Under the pieces are notes generated by a model. It made no database searches. It was not told where the DNA came from and was given only the letters and a program-made list of their open reading frames with translations. A stretch of 64,000 bases of DNA from Chitinophaga eiseniae (lineage in GTDB: Bacteria > Bacteroidota > Bacteroidia > Chitinophagales > Chitinophagaceae), in contig NZ_FUWZ01000008.1 in NCBI RefSeq assembly GCF_900167135.1, positions 62,001 to 126,000 of the forward strand, given 5' to 3'. The position numbers and the translations under genes were made by a program. Shown piece by piece: positions 1 to 7,999 of the stretch; position 1 is the first letter of the stretch, and each line of letters starts with the position of its first letter.

Positions 1-126
1 GGCAAACTCCACATACGGCGTTACGTCCCTGGCAGGATCTATCAGTATGACGGTTCCCGCCTGTTCGCTGTACACAGCATAGGAATAATGGGACAGCCCC
101 TTATCTTCAAATTGTCTGATCTCCAT
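1..126 (-). CDS. MBL-fold metallo-hydrolase, N-terminal part (cut by window edge)
   Basis: Only the first 42 codons lie in the window. They begin MEIRQFEDKGLSHYSYAV and contain LIDPARDV, the typical first beta strands of glyoxalase II/persulfide dioxygenase-type metallo-beta-lactamase proteins; the zinc HxHxDH motif would lie beyond the edge. It starts 12 bases after the stop of the YeeE-like gene at 139-561, so it is probably the third gene of that operon. In related clusters such hydrolases carry rhodanese domains and handle persulfide sulfur, which fits the sulfur-transport neighbours, but that domain cannot be seen here. Confidence 0.8.
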   Translation of the reverse strand, partial: MEIRQFEDKGLSHYSYAVYSEQAGTVILIDPARDVTPYVEFA

Positions 127-138
127 AACTATATATTT

Positions 139-561
139 TTAATGCGGTAATTGATCACGGAAACGGCCATACACCCAGGTACCGGCGATGGCACTCAGCA
201 AAGTAACGGCGACTACGGTGGTGCCTACACCGATCTGGGCGAACAGCGGGCCCGGACAGGCGCCGGTGATAGCCCAGCCCAGGCCGAACATCAAACCACC
301 ATAGATTTGTCCTTTGTTGAATTTTTTAGGTTGAAACACAACGGTTTCTCCCTCCAGTGTTTTGATATTGTATTTTTTGATGAGCCACACTGATAACATG
401 CCCACCATGACTGCACTGCCGATAACACCATACATATGGAAGGACTGCAGCCGGAACATTTCCTGGATACGGAACCAGCTGATCACTTCTGCTTTCACAA
501 AAATGATCCCGAACAAAGTGCCGATCACCAGGTATTTTAATTGACTAAACCACGTATTCAT
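139..561 (-). CDS. YeeE/YedE-type sulfur transport membrane protein (DUF6691-like)
   Basis: This is a 140-residue membrane protein with about four hydrophobic segments. The signature GLGWAITGACPGP (about residues 93-105) carries the single conserved Cys that in YeeE-family proteins relays thiosulfate-type sulfur across the membrane. It is half-length and follows a second half-length YeeE gene (574-1143) by 12 bases, the usual two-gene arrangement in which each protein supplies one half of the transporter. The role in importing or moving reduced sulfur is inferred from the family and from the MBL hydrolase next door. Confidence 0.87.
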   Translation of the reverse strand: MNTWFSQLKYLVIGTLFGIIFVKAEVISWFRIQEMFRLQSFHMYGVIGSAVMVGMLSVWLIKKYNIKTLEGETVVFQPKKFNKGQIYGGLMFGLGWAITGACPGPLFAQIGVGTTVVAVTLLSAIAGTWVYGRFRDQLPH

Positions 562-573
562 AAAAAGTCAGCA

Positions 574-1143
574 TTACAATGAAAGAATAAAAGGCAGTAT
601 CAGATTAGCCATTACAAAACCGCCTATCATAAAACAGATGGTGGCTACCAGTGAAGGCCATTGCAGCGTGGAAAGCCCCATGATGGCATGACCGCTGGTA
701 CAACCACCGGCGTAACGGGTGCCGAAGCCCACCAGGAAACCGCCGCCGACCATCATCAGCAGGCCGCGGACGGACAGCAACGCTGGCCAGTTGAACAGCT
801 GGCCGGGCACCAGCGAATGAAAATCTGTAATACCATATTGCGCCAGGTCTGTCACCAGTTTGGGATTCACCGCCACCGGCGCCGGATTGACCAGCAGCGA
901 TCCTGCGATGATTCCTCCTAACAGGATACCCGCTACGAAAAGAAGGTTCCACACTTCCTTCTTCCAGTCATACTGAAAAAAAGGCACTTTAGCGGGTATA
1001 CATGCCGCACAGATATGCCGCAGCGAAGAACTGATACCAAAAGATTTGTTACCCACGAGCAGCAACACCGGCACAGTGAGACCGATCAGCGGTCCTGCGA
1101 TATACCAGGGCCAGGGTTGTTGTAAAAATTCAAGGATTGTCAT
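574..1143 (-). CDS. YeeE/YedE family sulfur transporter subunit
   Basis: A 190-residue polytopic membrane protein that ends in the YeeE signature YAGGCTSGHAIMGLS, whose Cys is the presumed sulfur-relay residue. I chose the start at 1143 (MTILEFLQQPWPWY) over an upstream in-frame start at 1185, because the extra 14 residues are not family-like and would run into the promoter region. First gene of a three-gene operon with the second YeeE half (139-561) and the MBL hydrolase. A CRP-like palindrome at 1196-1211 lies upstream of a candidate -7 element at 1167-1174, so control by the neighbouring Crp/Fnr protein is likely. Confidence 0.9.
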   Translation of the reverse strand: MTILEFLQQPWPWYIAGPLIGLTVPVLLLVGNKSFGISSSLRHICAACIPAKVPFFQYDWKKEVWNLLFVAGILLGGIIAGSLLVNPAPVAVNPKLVTDLAQYGITDFHSLVPGQLFNWPALLSVRGLLMMVGGGFLVGFGTRYAGGCTSGHAIMGLSTLQWPSLVATICFMIGGFVMANLILPFILSL

Positions 1144-1166
1144 TATGATGATATGTGTTTGTGTTA

Positions 1167-1174
1167 CAAAGGTG
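1167..1174 (-). promoter_or_regulatory. candidate -7 promoter element of the yeeE operon
   Basis: On the minus strand this reads CACCTTTG, one mismatch from the Bacteroidota -7 consensus TAnnTTTG. The first codon of the YeeE gene is 24 bases downstream. The call is strengthened by the CRP-like site centred 33 bp upstream, the same distance as at the tauE promoter. Confidence 0.45.
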
Positions 1175-1195
1175 TAGCAATACATTCACGAATAT

Positions 1196-1211
1196 GGTGA
1201 CAATTGTTACA
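1196..1211. promoter_or_regulatory. CRP/FNR-type binding site upstream of the yeeE operon
   Basis: GGTGA-CAATTG-TTACA matches the CRP consensus TGTGA-N6-TCACA at 8 of 10 positions. It shares GTGAC-N4-GTTACACA with the second site at 2078-2093. Its centre (1203.5) is 33 bp upstream of the centre of the -7 element, about -40 relative to transcription, the position of a class II activator site. Confidence 0.55.
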
Positions 1212-1222
1212 CAAGCTTTTTC

Positions 1223-2020
1223 TTATTTCAGCACTGTTTCGAGCAGGATGATGTAAACGCCCATGACCAGTACAAACCAACCGAAACCGCGCTTGAGCTT
1301 TCCGCCCGGTATCCTCCGGGAAAGCAGCCCGCCGCCGATCACCCCTGCCACGGCAATGCCGGTCAATGTCAGCAGCAGCGGCCAGTTGATGCCAGCATGG
1401 CCGGTGTCGCCCATAAAGCCGATCAGCGTGCTCATGGCCATGATCATCAGGGAGGTGCCTACCGCCGTTTTCATAGGCAGGCCGGCCATTATGATCAGTG
1501 CCGGAATGATAAGAAATCCGCCACCGGCGCCCAACAGGCCGGTCACAAAGCCAATCAGCAGGCCGTAGAGCGCCAGCCGTATTTTACCGGCAGGCCCCAT
1601 CGGCCTCACGGTCTGCGGTGCTGCGGTCCGCCCCAGGATCATGGAGAAAGACGCCAGCAGCATCAGGCCGGCAAACAGCAGCATGACCGCCAGTTCCCGG
1701 GTGACCATCCAGTCGCCGATGCGGAACAGCTCCGCCGGCAGGGCCGGCATCACATAACGCCTTGTCATCCATACCGCCACAATGGTGGGTATGCCAAACA
1801 GCAACGCCACCGGCACATTGACCTGTTGTTTCCGGTAGCTGCCTACCGCGCCCACCAGGCTGGTGGCGCCTACGATAAACAGCGAATAGGAAGTGGCAGC
1901 CGCCGGGGTGATACCAAAAAGGTACACCAGCACCGGGAGGGTCAGTACAGACCCACCGCCGCCAATGAGTCCCAATGATACGCCTATCAGCGCTGCAGCG
2001 ATATAACCTATAATTTCCAT
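1223..2020 (-). CDS. TauE/SafE family sulfite/sulfonate exporter
   Basis: A 265-residue membrane protein with the two-fold repeated TauE/SafE pattern: GVSLGLIGGGGSVLTLPVLVY near the N-terminus and GFVTGLLGAGGGFLIIPAL near residue 155-175, each followed by hydrophobic segments. Members export sulfite, sulfoacetate or related organosulfur anions. It lies between the YeeE operon and the Crp/Fnr gene and has its own promoter (-7 at 2049-2056) with a CRP-like site, so it is probably co-regulated with the YeeE genes. The exact substrate cannot be read from sequence. Confidence 0.92.
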   Translation of the reverse strand: MEIIGYIAAALIGVSLGLIGGGGSVLTLPVLVYLFGITPAAATSYSLFIVGATSLVGAVGSYRKQQVNVPVALLFGIPTIVAVWMTRRYVMPALPAELFRIGDWMVTRELAVMLLFAGLMLLASFSMILGRTAAPQTVRPMGPAGKIRLALYGLLIGFVTGLLGAGGGFLIIPALIIMAGLPMKTAVGTSLMIMAMSTLIGFMGDTGHAGINWPLLLTLTGIAVAGVIGGGLLSRRIPGGKLKRGFGWFVLVMGVYIILLETVLK

Positions 2021-2048
2021 TTGTTACATATTTGCTTTACTATCCATA

Positions 2049-2056
2049 CAAAAGTA
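2049..2056 (-). promoter_or_regulatory. -7 promoter element of the tauE gene
   Basis: The minus strand reads TACTTTTG, an exact match to TAnnTTTG, 29 bases before the ATG at 2020. A CRP-like palindrome is centred 33 bp upstream. Confidence 0.6.
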
Positions 2057-2077
2057 CGGACCCGCCAAAGCAAACTC

Positions 2078-2093
2078 TGTGACTTAGGTTACA
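2078..2093. promoter_or_regulatory. CRP/FNR-type binding site upstream of tauE
   Basis: TGTGA-CTTAGG-TTACA matches TGTGA-N6-TCACA at 9 of 10 positions. It overlaps the last codons of the Crp/Fnr gene, whose stop is at 2089-2091, and lies about 40 bp upstream of the inferred tauE transcription start. The protein encoded next to it has a CRP-like recognition helix. Confidence 0.6.
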
Positions 2094-2736
2094 CAGGCAA
2101 TACTTCTATAGAATTCCTGTTGAGTTTGACAATGCCTTTCTGTTCAAGTTTTTTTAGTAAACGGGAAACGACTTCCCTGGACGAGTTGAGATCAGCAGCG
2201 ATCTCCTGGTGGGTTAATTTCAATTCCTGTGTGCCCAGTTTGGTGGCCTGGGAGCGGATATAGGATAAAAGACGCTCGTCCATATTTTTAAATACGGTGC
2301 TGTCCAATACGCTCAGCACCTCTTCGAAACGGCGGCGGTACGATTCTATCACAAACTGGTACCAGCTCTTGTGATCCTTCATCAGCGCCTCCATATACCG
2401 TACAGGTATCATCAATACCACGGAGTCTTCCACGGCTTTGGCCATCACCTCGCTCGCTTTTCCGGAAGCCACACATACCATGGAAATGGCACAGGCATCA
2501 CCCGGTTCCAGATAATACATAAAAAATTCACCTATATCTTCGCCTTCGCGGTACAATTTGATCCTGCCTTCCAGCACCAGCACCGTATATTTAATGTACT
2601 GGCCCTGCTGCATCAGCACCGTACCGGCAGGTACCGTCTGCAAGGCGCCTATCTCCGACAGATGTGTTTTCAACGCATTGTCCAGTGCGGGAAAATGAGC
2701 GTTGAGGTATTCCAGAATATCCGATTTAGCATCCAT
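2089..2736 (-). CDS. Crp/Fnr family transcriptional regulator
   Basis: A 215-residue protein with a cyclic-nucleotide-binding-type beta roll (PAGTVLMQQGQ at about 36-46, LEPGDACAISMVC at about 76-88), a long dimer helix, and a C-terminal winged helix-turn-helix: LTHQEIAADLNSSREVVSRLLKKLEQ would be helices one and two, with the recognition helix around SREVVSRLL. The RE..SR pattern resembles CRP more than FNR and fits the TGTGA-like sites at 1196-1211 and 2078-2093. It is encoded directly upstream of tauE. There is no iron-sulfur cysteine cluster, so the effector is unknown; a thiol or persulfide signal through the Cys pair near residue 81-88 is possible but speculative. Confidence 0.93.
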   Translation of the reverse strand: MDAKSDILEYLNAHFPALDNALKTHLSEIGALQTVPAGTVLMQQGQYIKYTVLVLEGRIKLYREGEDIGEFFMYYLEPGDACAISMVCVASGKASEVMAKAVEDSVVLMIPVRYMEALMKDHKSWYQFVIESYRRRFEEVLSVLDSTVFKNMDERLLSYIRSQATKLGTQELKLTHQEIAADLNSSREVVSRLLKKLEQKGIVKLNRNSIEVLPV

Positions 2737-2857
2737 AGTACGCGCGATATGGCTACAAGGTACAAAAAAGCCCGCGATCAGAACGCAGCACAGACATCAT
2801 CACAAAAAAATATAAAAGAACTTAAAATTATATAACAACCATTCCGCTCCTTACGGC

Positions 2858-2865
2858 TACTTTTG
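2858..2865 (+). promoter_or_regulatory. -7 promoter element of the HYC_CC_PP gene
   Basis: TACTTTTG is an exact TAnnTTTG match only five bases before the ATG at 2871, so the transcript should be leaderless or nearly so. Confidence 0.55.
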
Positions 2866-2870
2866 TCTGC

Positions 2871-3269
2871 ATGAAGAAAGTCCTCACACTCATTTTACTG
2901 CTGCTGTACGTTGGCACCTCCACCGGCGCCACGTTCCACATGCACTACTGCATGGGCAAGCTGGTAAAAATAGAACTGTGGCATGGGGACAAGAAAAAAT
3001 GCAGCCACTGTGAGACAGACCTGAGCAAGGGATGCCCGAAAAAATGCTGCAAGGACGAGCATAAGACCGTGAAACTGGAGAAAGACCAGAAGGTGACCGT
3101 TCACGCCCTTCCTTTCCTGCAGATGCCTGTAGCAGACATTCCTGCGAGCTATGTGCAGCTGCCGGCTGCCAGGATAGTGCCGCTGGCGACAGCACACCCG
3201 GTGAGCCATGCGCCCCCCTATAGCAGTAAGGTCCAGCCCTATATACTACATTGTATTTTCCGCGTGTGA
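2871..3269 (+). CDS. HYC_CC_PP family protein (exported, Cys/His-rich)
   Basis: A 132-residue protein with a signal peptide (MKKVLTLILLLLYVGTSTGA), then the family landmarks in order: HMHYCMGKL (about residues 23-31), a Cys-rich centre (KKCSHCETDLSKGCPKKCCKDEH, about 42-64) and SHAPPYSS near the C-terminus. The name describes the motif; no function is established. Cys and His density suggests metal binding in the periplasm. The gene directly precedes the CusA-type efflux operon, so it may sense or buffer the exported metal, which is an inference from position. Confidence 0.82.
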   Translation: MKKVLTLILLLLYVGTSTGATFHMHYCMGKLVKIELWHGDKKKCSHCETDLSKGCPKKCCKDEHKTVKLEKDQKVTVHALPFLQMPVADIPASYVQLPAARIVPLATAHPVSHAPPYSSKVQPYILHCIFRV

Positions 3270-3470
3270 TACCCCTCTCCACAGAATGGCAAGCCTGCCG
3301 TTACTGATTTACTACCCTTTTATTACTGTTTTTTCCCGGGAGATAACTGACTCCTCCGTGTGACGTATAGCCTGTGCCGTTATACCCGCCTGCCGGTATA
3401 TGCAGTCTCCGACAGACCTTGTGCCTGCAGCGGTTTCTGTTATCTTCTGGTACCCATTGAACTAACATAT

Positions 3471-4760
3471 ATGGTACATCGAATTATCGAATGGTCGCTG
3501 CGCAACCGCTTCATTGTGCTGGTACTGGCCACCGCCCTGTTTGCCTGGGGCATTTATGCCGTCAAAAAAAATCCTATCGACGCTATTCCCGATCTGTCTG
3601 AAAACCAGGTGATCGTATTTACCGAATGGATGGGCCGCGGTCCGCAGCTGATAGAAGACCAGATCACCTATCCGCTGGTGACCAACCTACAGGGGCTGCC
3701 CAAAATCAAATATGTGCGCGGTTCCTCCATGTTCGGCATGAGCTTTATCTATGTCATCTTCCACGATGATGTAGACATCTACTGGGCCCGTGAAAGAGTG
3801 CTGGAAAGGCTCAGCACCGTATCCCGTACCCTGCCTGCCGGCGTGTCGCCGCAGCTGGGGCCGGACGGCACCGGCGTGGGCCATATCCTCTGGTATACGC
3901 TCGACGCCCCGCAGATGGACCTCGGCGAGCAACGCGCACTACAGGACTGGTACGTTAAATTCGCCCTGCAAAATGTGGAGGGCGTCAGTGAAATCGCCTC
4001 CTTCGGCGGCTTCCAGAAACAATACCAGATCACCGTAGATCCCAATAAACTGCTGTACTACCGTCTTTCCGTACCGGAAGTGATCAACGCCATCCGGACC
4101 AACAACAACGAGTCCGGCGGCCGCAAATTTGAAATCAGCGACATCGGCTATATCATCAAAACCTCCGGCTACCTGAAGTCGGCCGAAGAAATCGCCGACA
4201 TACCCGTCAAAACCCAGAACAGCATCCCGATACGTGTAGCCGATGTAGCCACCGTGCAGATGACCGGCGAAACGCGCCTCGGCATCTTCGACCAGGACGG
4301 CGAGGGAGAACGTGTAGGCGGCATCGTGGTGATGCGCTACGGTGAAAACGCCGCAGAAGTGATCGATCACGTAAAAGCCAAAATGAAAGAAGTCGCCAAA
4401 GGTCTCCCCGAAAACGTGAAGTTCGATATCGTGTACGACCGCGGAGAGCTGATCAAAGAATCCGTAGACTCCATCCGGCACACGCTGATCGAAGAAATGA
4501 TCGTGGTGTCCGTGGTAGTGATCATCTTCCTGTTCCACTGGCGCAGCGCCCTCAGCATCATCATACAGATACCGATCACCCTGGCCGCCAGCTTCCTGCT
4601 GCTCAACGCCTTCGGCATATCCTCCAATATCATGTCGCTCACCGGTATCGCACTGGCCATCGGCGTGATCGTGGACAACGGGATCATCATGAGTGAAAAC
4701 GCTTATAAACATCTGTCCGAACGGTACGCCAGCTGGCAGGAACAACAAAAAAACAAATAA
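3471..4760 (+). CDS. CusA/CzcA-type RND metal efflux pump, N-terminal half
   Basis: The 429 residues cover TM1 to TM4 of a heavy-metal RND pump: MVHRIIEWSLRNRF (TM1 start), NPIDAIPDLSENQVIVF, the first porter domain, and the TM4 motif IALAIGVIVDNGIIMSENAYKHL with the Asp and Glu of the proton relay. It ends with SWQEQQKNK in the cytoplasmic loop between TM4 and TM5, where the family normally continues. The second half follows one base after the stop in the +1 frame. The start at 3471 was preferred over an upstream ATG frame from 3360 because MVHRIIEW is the family N-terminus. Removing one A from the A7 run at 4747-4753 fuses both halves in frame. Confidence 0.9.
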   Translation: MVHRIIEWSLRNRFIVLVLATALFAWGIYAVKKNPIDAIPDLSENQVIVFTEWMGRGPQLIEDQITYPLVTNLQGLPKIKYVRGSSMFGMSFIYVIFHDDVDIYWARERVLERLSTVSRTLPAGVSPQLGPDGTGVGHILWYTLDAPQMDLGEQRALQDWYVKFALQNVEGVSEIASFGGFQKQYQITVDPNKLLYYRLSVPEVINAIRTNNNESGGRKFEISDIGYIIKTSGYLKSAEEIADIPVKTQNSIPIRVADVATVQMTGETRLGIFDQDGEGERVGGIVVMRYGENAAEVIDHVKAKMKEVAKGLPENVKFDIVYDRGELIKESVDSIRHTLIEEMIVVSVVVIIFLFHWRSALSIIIQIPITLAASFLLLNAFGISSNIMSLTGIALAIGVIVDNGIIMSENAYKHLSERYASWQEQQKNK

Positions 4761-4761
4761 C

Positions 4762-6696
4762 ATGAACTGGCTGAAAAAGATATTCAAGAAAACACCACAG
4801 TGGATCAGCGAAGAAGAAAGACTGAAAGTCATCGAACAGTCCAGCAAGCAGGTGTCGCGCGGCGTGTTTTTCGCTACCATCATCATCATCACCTCTTTTC
4901 TGCCGGTGTTTATGCTCACCGGGCAGGAAGGTAAGCTGTTCCACCCGCTGGCCTATACGAAAACATTTATCATGATCATGGACGCCCTGCTGGTGATTAC
5001 GCTGGCGCCGGTCCTGATCTCTTTCTTCATGAAAGGTAAATTCCGGCCGGACAATGCCAATCCGGTCAACCGTATACTGGAACGCATATACGAACCTGTT
5101 ATCAAAGGCGTATTAAAATGGCGCAAGACCACCATCGCCATCAATGTCATCGCGCTGGTGATCACCATTCCCCTGCTAAAAAGCCTTGGCAGCGAGTTTA
5201 TGCCGCCGCTGGACGAGCAGAGCATCCTCTTCATGCCGGTGACGCTGCCCGACATCTCCAACGCAGAAGCCAAACGTATCCTGCAGGTGCAGGACAAAAT
5301 CATCAAATCCGTACCGGAAGTGGAGAAAGTGCTGGGAAAAGCCGGCCGCGCCAGCACCGCTACCGACAACTCCCCTATCAGTATGATCGAGACCATTATC
5401 ATGCTGAAACCCAAATCACAATGGCGGGAAGGCAAAACGAAGAAAGACATCATCGACGAGCTGGATAAAAAGCTGCAGATACCCGGCGTGGTAAACGGAT
5501 GGACACAGCCTATCATTAACCGTATCAACATGCTGGCCACCGGCATTCGTACAGACGTAGGCGTGAAGGTATACGGCCAGCAGCTGGACACCATCGCCGC
5601 CGTTTCCGAAAAAGTGAGAAAAGCGCTGGAAGGCACCCCCGGTATCACCGACCTGTACGTGGAACCCGTTACCGGCGGCAAATACCTCGATATCACCGTT
5701 CGCCGCGCCGACCTGGCCCGTTACGGCCTCAACGTAGACGATGTGAACCAGACCGTGGAAACCGCCCTGGGCGGCGCCCCCATCGGCAATACCATCGAAG
5801 GGCGGCAGCGTTTCTCCATCAGCGTGCGGCTGGCGCAGGACTACCGCAACAGCGTAGAGCGCATCCGCCGCATCCCCATTATGTCTGCCGCCATGGGCGA
5901 AGTACCTTTGTCCGCCGTCGCCGATGTGAAATTCACCGACGGTCCGCCGATGATCACCTCCGACAACGCCATGCTGCGTGGCGCCGTACTGTTCAACGTA
6001 CGTGGCCGCGACCTCGGCAGCACCGTACAGGAAGCCATCAAAAAAATGGGACAGGCGCAGGGCATCCTGCCACAGGGCTACTACCTGGAATGGAGCGGCC
6101 AGTATGAAAACCTCATCCGCGGCCAGCAGACATTACTGTGGATAGCGCCGGTGGTGCTGGTCATCATATTTTTCTCCCTCTACTTCGCCTTCCACTCTAT
6201 CCGCGAAGCATTCCTCAGCCTCATCACCGTGCCTTTTGCCCTTATCGGCGGCGCCTATATGATTTATTTCTGGGGCGTAAACCTGTCCGTGGCCGTAGCC
6301 GTAGGTTTCATCGCCCTCTTCGGCATCGCGGTGGAAACAGGCATCGTGATGGTCATCTACCTCAACGACGCCATGCAGCAGCTGGTGAAACAGAAAGGCA
6401 ACAGTGCTGAGACCATCACCCGGGAAGACCTTCGGACCCACGTCATCTACGGCGCTGCCAAAAGGCTCCGTCCCAAACTGATGACGGTCTGTGTGTCCCT
6501 CTTCGGCCTGGTGCCCGTACTGTGGGCCAACGGCGTAGGCACCGATGTGATGAAACCCATCGTACTGCCCATGATCGGCGGCGTGCTCACCTCCTCCACG
6601 CATATCCTGCTGGTGACACCCTTGATCTTCCTCATGACAAAAGAATATGAACTGCGTAAGCACGGTAAACTGGAGATACATGAAGTACATCACTAA
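4762..6696 (+). CDS. CusA/CzcA-type RND metal efflux pump, C-terminal half
   Basis: The 644 residues continue the pump: EEERLKVIEQSSKQVSRG, TM5 and TM6 (FFATIIIITSFLPVFMLTGQ), the large second porter domain with EFMPPLDEQSILFMPVTLP and GKAGRASTATDNSPI, and TM7 to TM12, ending near THILLVTPLIFLMTKEYELR. Together with the first half this gives about 1073 residues, normal for the family. The ATG begins one base after the TAA of the first half (TAACATG), suitable for translational coupling if the split is real. The reading frame is also open upstream to 4693, so a +1 change anywhere in that stretch would join the two. Copper, silver or another heavy metal is the likely substrate. Confidence 0.9.
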   Translation: MNWLKKIFKKTPQWISEEERLKVIEQSSKQVSRGVFFATIIIITSFLPVFMLTGQEGKLFHPLAYTKTFIMIMDALLVITLAPVLISFFMKGKFRPDNANPVNRILERIYEPVIKGVLKWRKTTIAINVIALVITIPLLKSLGSEFMPPLDEQSILFMPVTLPDISNAEAKRILQVQDKIIKSVPEVEKVLGKAGRASTATDNSPISMIETIIMLKPKSQWREGKTKKDIIDELDKKLQIPGVVNGWTQPIINRINMLATGIRTDVGVKVYGQQLDTIAAVSEKVRKALEGTPGITDLYVEPVTGGKYLDITVRRADLARYGLNVDDVNQTVETALGGAPIGNTIEGRQRFSISVRLAQDYRNSVERIRRIPIMSAAMGEVPLSAVADVKFTDGPPMITSDNAMLRGAVLFNVRGRDLGSTVQEAIKKMGQAQGILPQGYYLEWSGQYENLIRGQQTLLWIAPVVLVIIFFSLYFAFHSIREAFLSLITVPFALIGGAYMIYFWGVNLSVAVAVGFIALFGIAVETGIVMVIYLNDAMQQLVKQKGNSAETITREDLRTHVIYGAAKRLRPKLMTVCVSLFGLVPVLWANGVGTDVMKPIVLPMIGGVLTSSTHILLVTPLIFLMTKEYELRKHGKLEIHEVHH

Positions 6697-7999
6697 ATAT
6701 AAACACATAGAGGATTTGCACGCAAAGACGCGAAGCAGCAAAGGCGCAAAGATTGTATCCGGTTTTTTAATGCTGGTGATGTCTTTGGTGACAACTGCTG
6801 CTCCTGCGCAACAGGCGCCGGTACTATCGCTGCAAAACATCCTGCAGAAAATAGACGGCAACAACGTGTTGCTGCAATCCTACGGCCTGAAAGCGGAGAG
6901 CTACCGCCACAGCGCAGAGGCAGCCACCGCCTGGATGGCCCCTATGGTGGGCGCCGGCACCTTTATGACACCCTATCCCGGACAGATGCTGATGGACGAC
7001 CGCGATAAAGGCAGCCTGATGCTGCAGCTGGAGCAGGACATTCCCAATCCGGCCAAACTGGCCGCCAAAAAGCGTTACATCGCTTCACAGGGCAACGTGG
7101 AAATGGCTACCCGCGGTATTACGCTCAACGAACTAAAGGCACAGGCCAAACGCCTGTACTATACGTGGATCGTAGCGCAACAGAAAATCCGGGTGCTGCA
7201 GGAGAATGAAAAAATCATGCAGACCATGCAGAAAATCGAAGAAGTGCGGTTCCCCTACAACCAGTCACAACTCAGCGGCGTATATAAAACCGCCGCCAAA
7301 CTGGAAGACAACCGCAACATGATCCGTATGCAGGAAGGTACCATTGCCAAAGCACGCTCCTGGCTCAACAGCCTGATGAACGCCCCCGGTAACCAGTCCT
7401 TCGATATCGACACCGCTTTTCAGCCCGTCTTTGAACAGGCGTCCTCTTATGATACCGCCTCACTGGCTGCCGTACGGCAGGACGTGATGAAGATGAACGA
7501 GAGCATCCGTTCCATGCAGCTCAACGCAGAAGCCATGAAGCGGGACAAGAAGCCTGATTTCAAAATACGCTTCGACCACATGCAGCCGCTGGGCGGTATG
7601 ATGCCAAAGGCTTTCAGCGCCATGGGCATGGTGAGCATCCCCATTGTTCCGTGGGCATCCAAAATGTACAAGTCGGGCATTAAATCCATGGAATACAGTG
7701 TGGCAGCGATGGAGAAAGAGAAAGCCGCCATGTTGCAGGAAACACAGGGAATGCTGTATGGCATGCAGTACGAGATCCGTTCCATGCAGCAGCGTATCAC
7801 CGCTATGGAAGACAAGATCGTGCCTTCCCTGCGCCAGACGCTGGATGCCGGTTTCCTGAATTACCAGGAAAATAAACAGTCGCTCTCCACCGTCATCGAC
7901 GCATGGGAAGCGCTGACCATGATGCAGTCCAATATTCTGGACGAGAAACTGAAACTCTATGAAATGATCGTGGATTATGAGAAACAACTATATCGTTAA
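6680..7999 (+). CDS. TolC/CusC-type outer-membrane efflux channel
   Basis: A protein of 439 residues rich in long amphipathic helices (for example KLAAKKRYIASQGNVEMATRG and the repeated ITAMEDKIVPSLRQTLDAGFLNYQ at the C-terminal half), as in outer-membrane efflux proteins. It overlaps the pump gene by 17 bases and the following adaptor by 23 bases, so it is translationally coupled. The N-terminal 30 residues before the hydrophobic stretch FLMLVMSLVTTAAPAQQ are unusual: they are translated from a repeat-like element at 6711-6752. The real start may be the ATG at 6770, which would give an ordinary signal peptide. Confidence 0.85.
   Translation: MKYITKYKHIEDLHAKTRSSKGAKIVSGFLMLVMSLVTTAAPAQQAPVLSLQNILQKIDGNNVLLQSYGLKAESYRHSAEAATAWMAPMVGAGTFMTPYPGQMLMDDRDKGSLMLQLEQDIPNPAKLAAKKRYIASQGNVEMATRGITLNELKAQAKRLYYTWIVAQQKIRVLQENEKIMQTMQKIEEVRFPYNQSQLSGVYKTAAKLEDNRNMIRMQEGTIAKARSWLNSLMNAPGNQSFDIDTAFQPVFEQASSYDTASLAAVRQDVMKMNESIRSMQLNAEAMKRDKKPDFKIRFDHMQPLGGMMPKAFSAMGMVSIPIVPWASKMYKSGIKSMEYSVAAMEKEKAAMLQETQGMLYGMQYEIRSMQQRITAMEDKIVPSLRQTLDAGFLNYQENKQSLSTVIDAWEALTMMQSNILDEKLKLYEMIVDYEKQLYR
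6711..6752. repeat. dispersed GC-rich repeat of the 'CGCAAAGACGC' type inside a coding start
   Basis: The stretch consists of near-repeats of GCAAAGRCGC (GCACGCAAAGACGCGAAG followed by CAGCAAAGGCGCAAAG). I recognise it as a member of a repeat family common between genes in many bacteria; I see no other copy in this window. Here it is read as coding sequence within the first 25 codons of the TolC-type gene. Confidence 0.5.

Noticed and set aside
4748..4754. Classical -1 frameshift heptamer A_AAA_AAC in phase with the first CusA half
   Set aside because: A -1 shift meets TGA at 4763-4765 after three codons, while the second half lies in the +1 frame, so ribosomal -1 frameshifting cannot make the fusion. 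Loss of one A from the A7 run can.
3939..4919. Minus-strand open frame of 326 codons opposite the CusA halves
   Set aside because: It is antisense to conserved pump sequence and rich in Asp, His and Gly, typical of a shadow. It does not explain the split.
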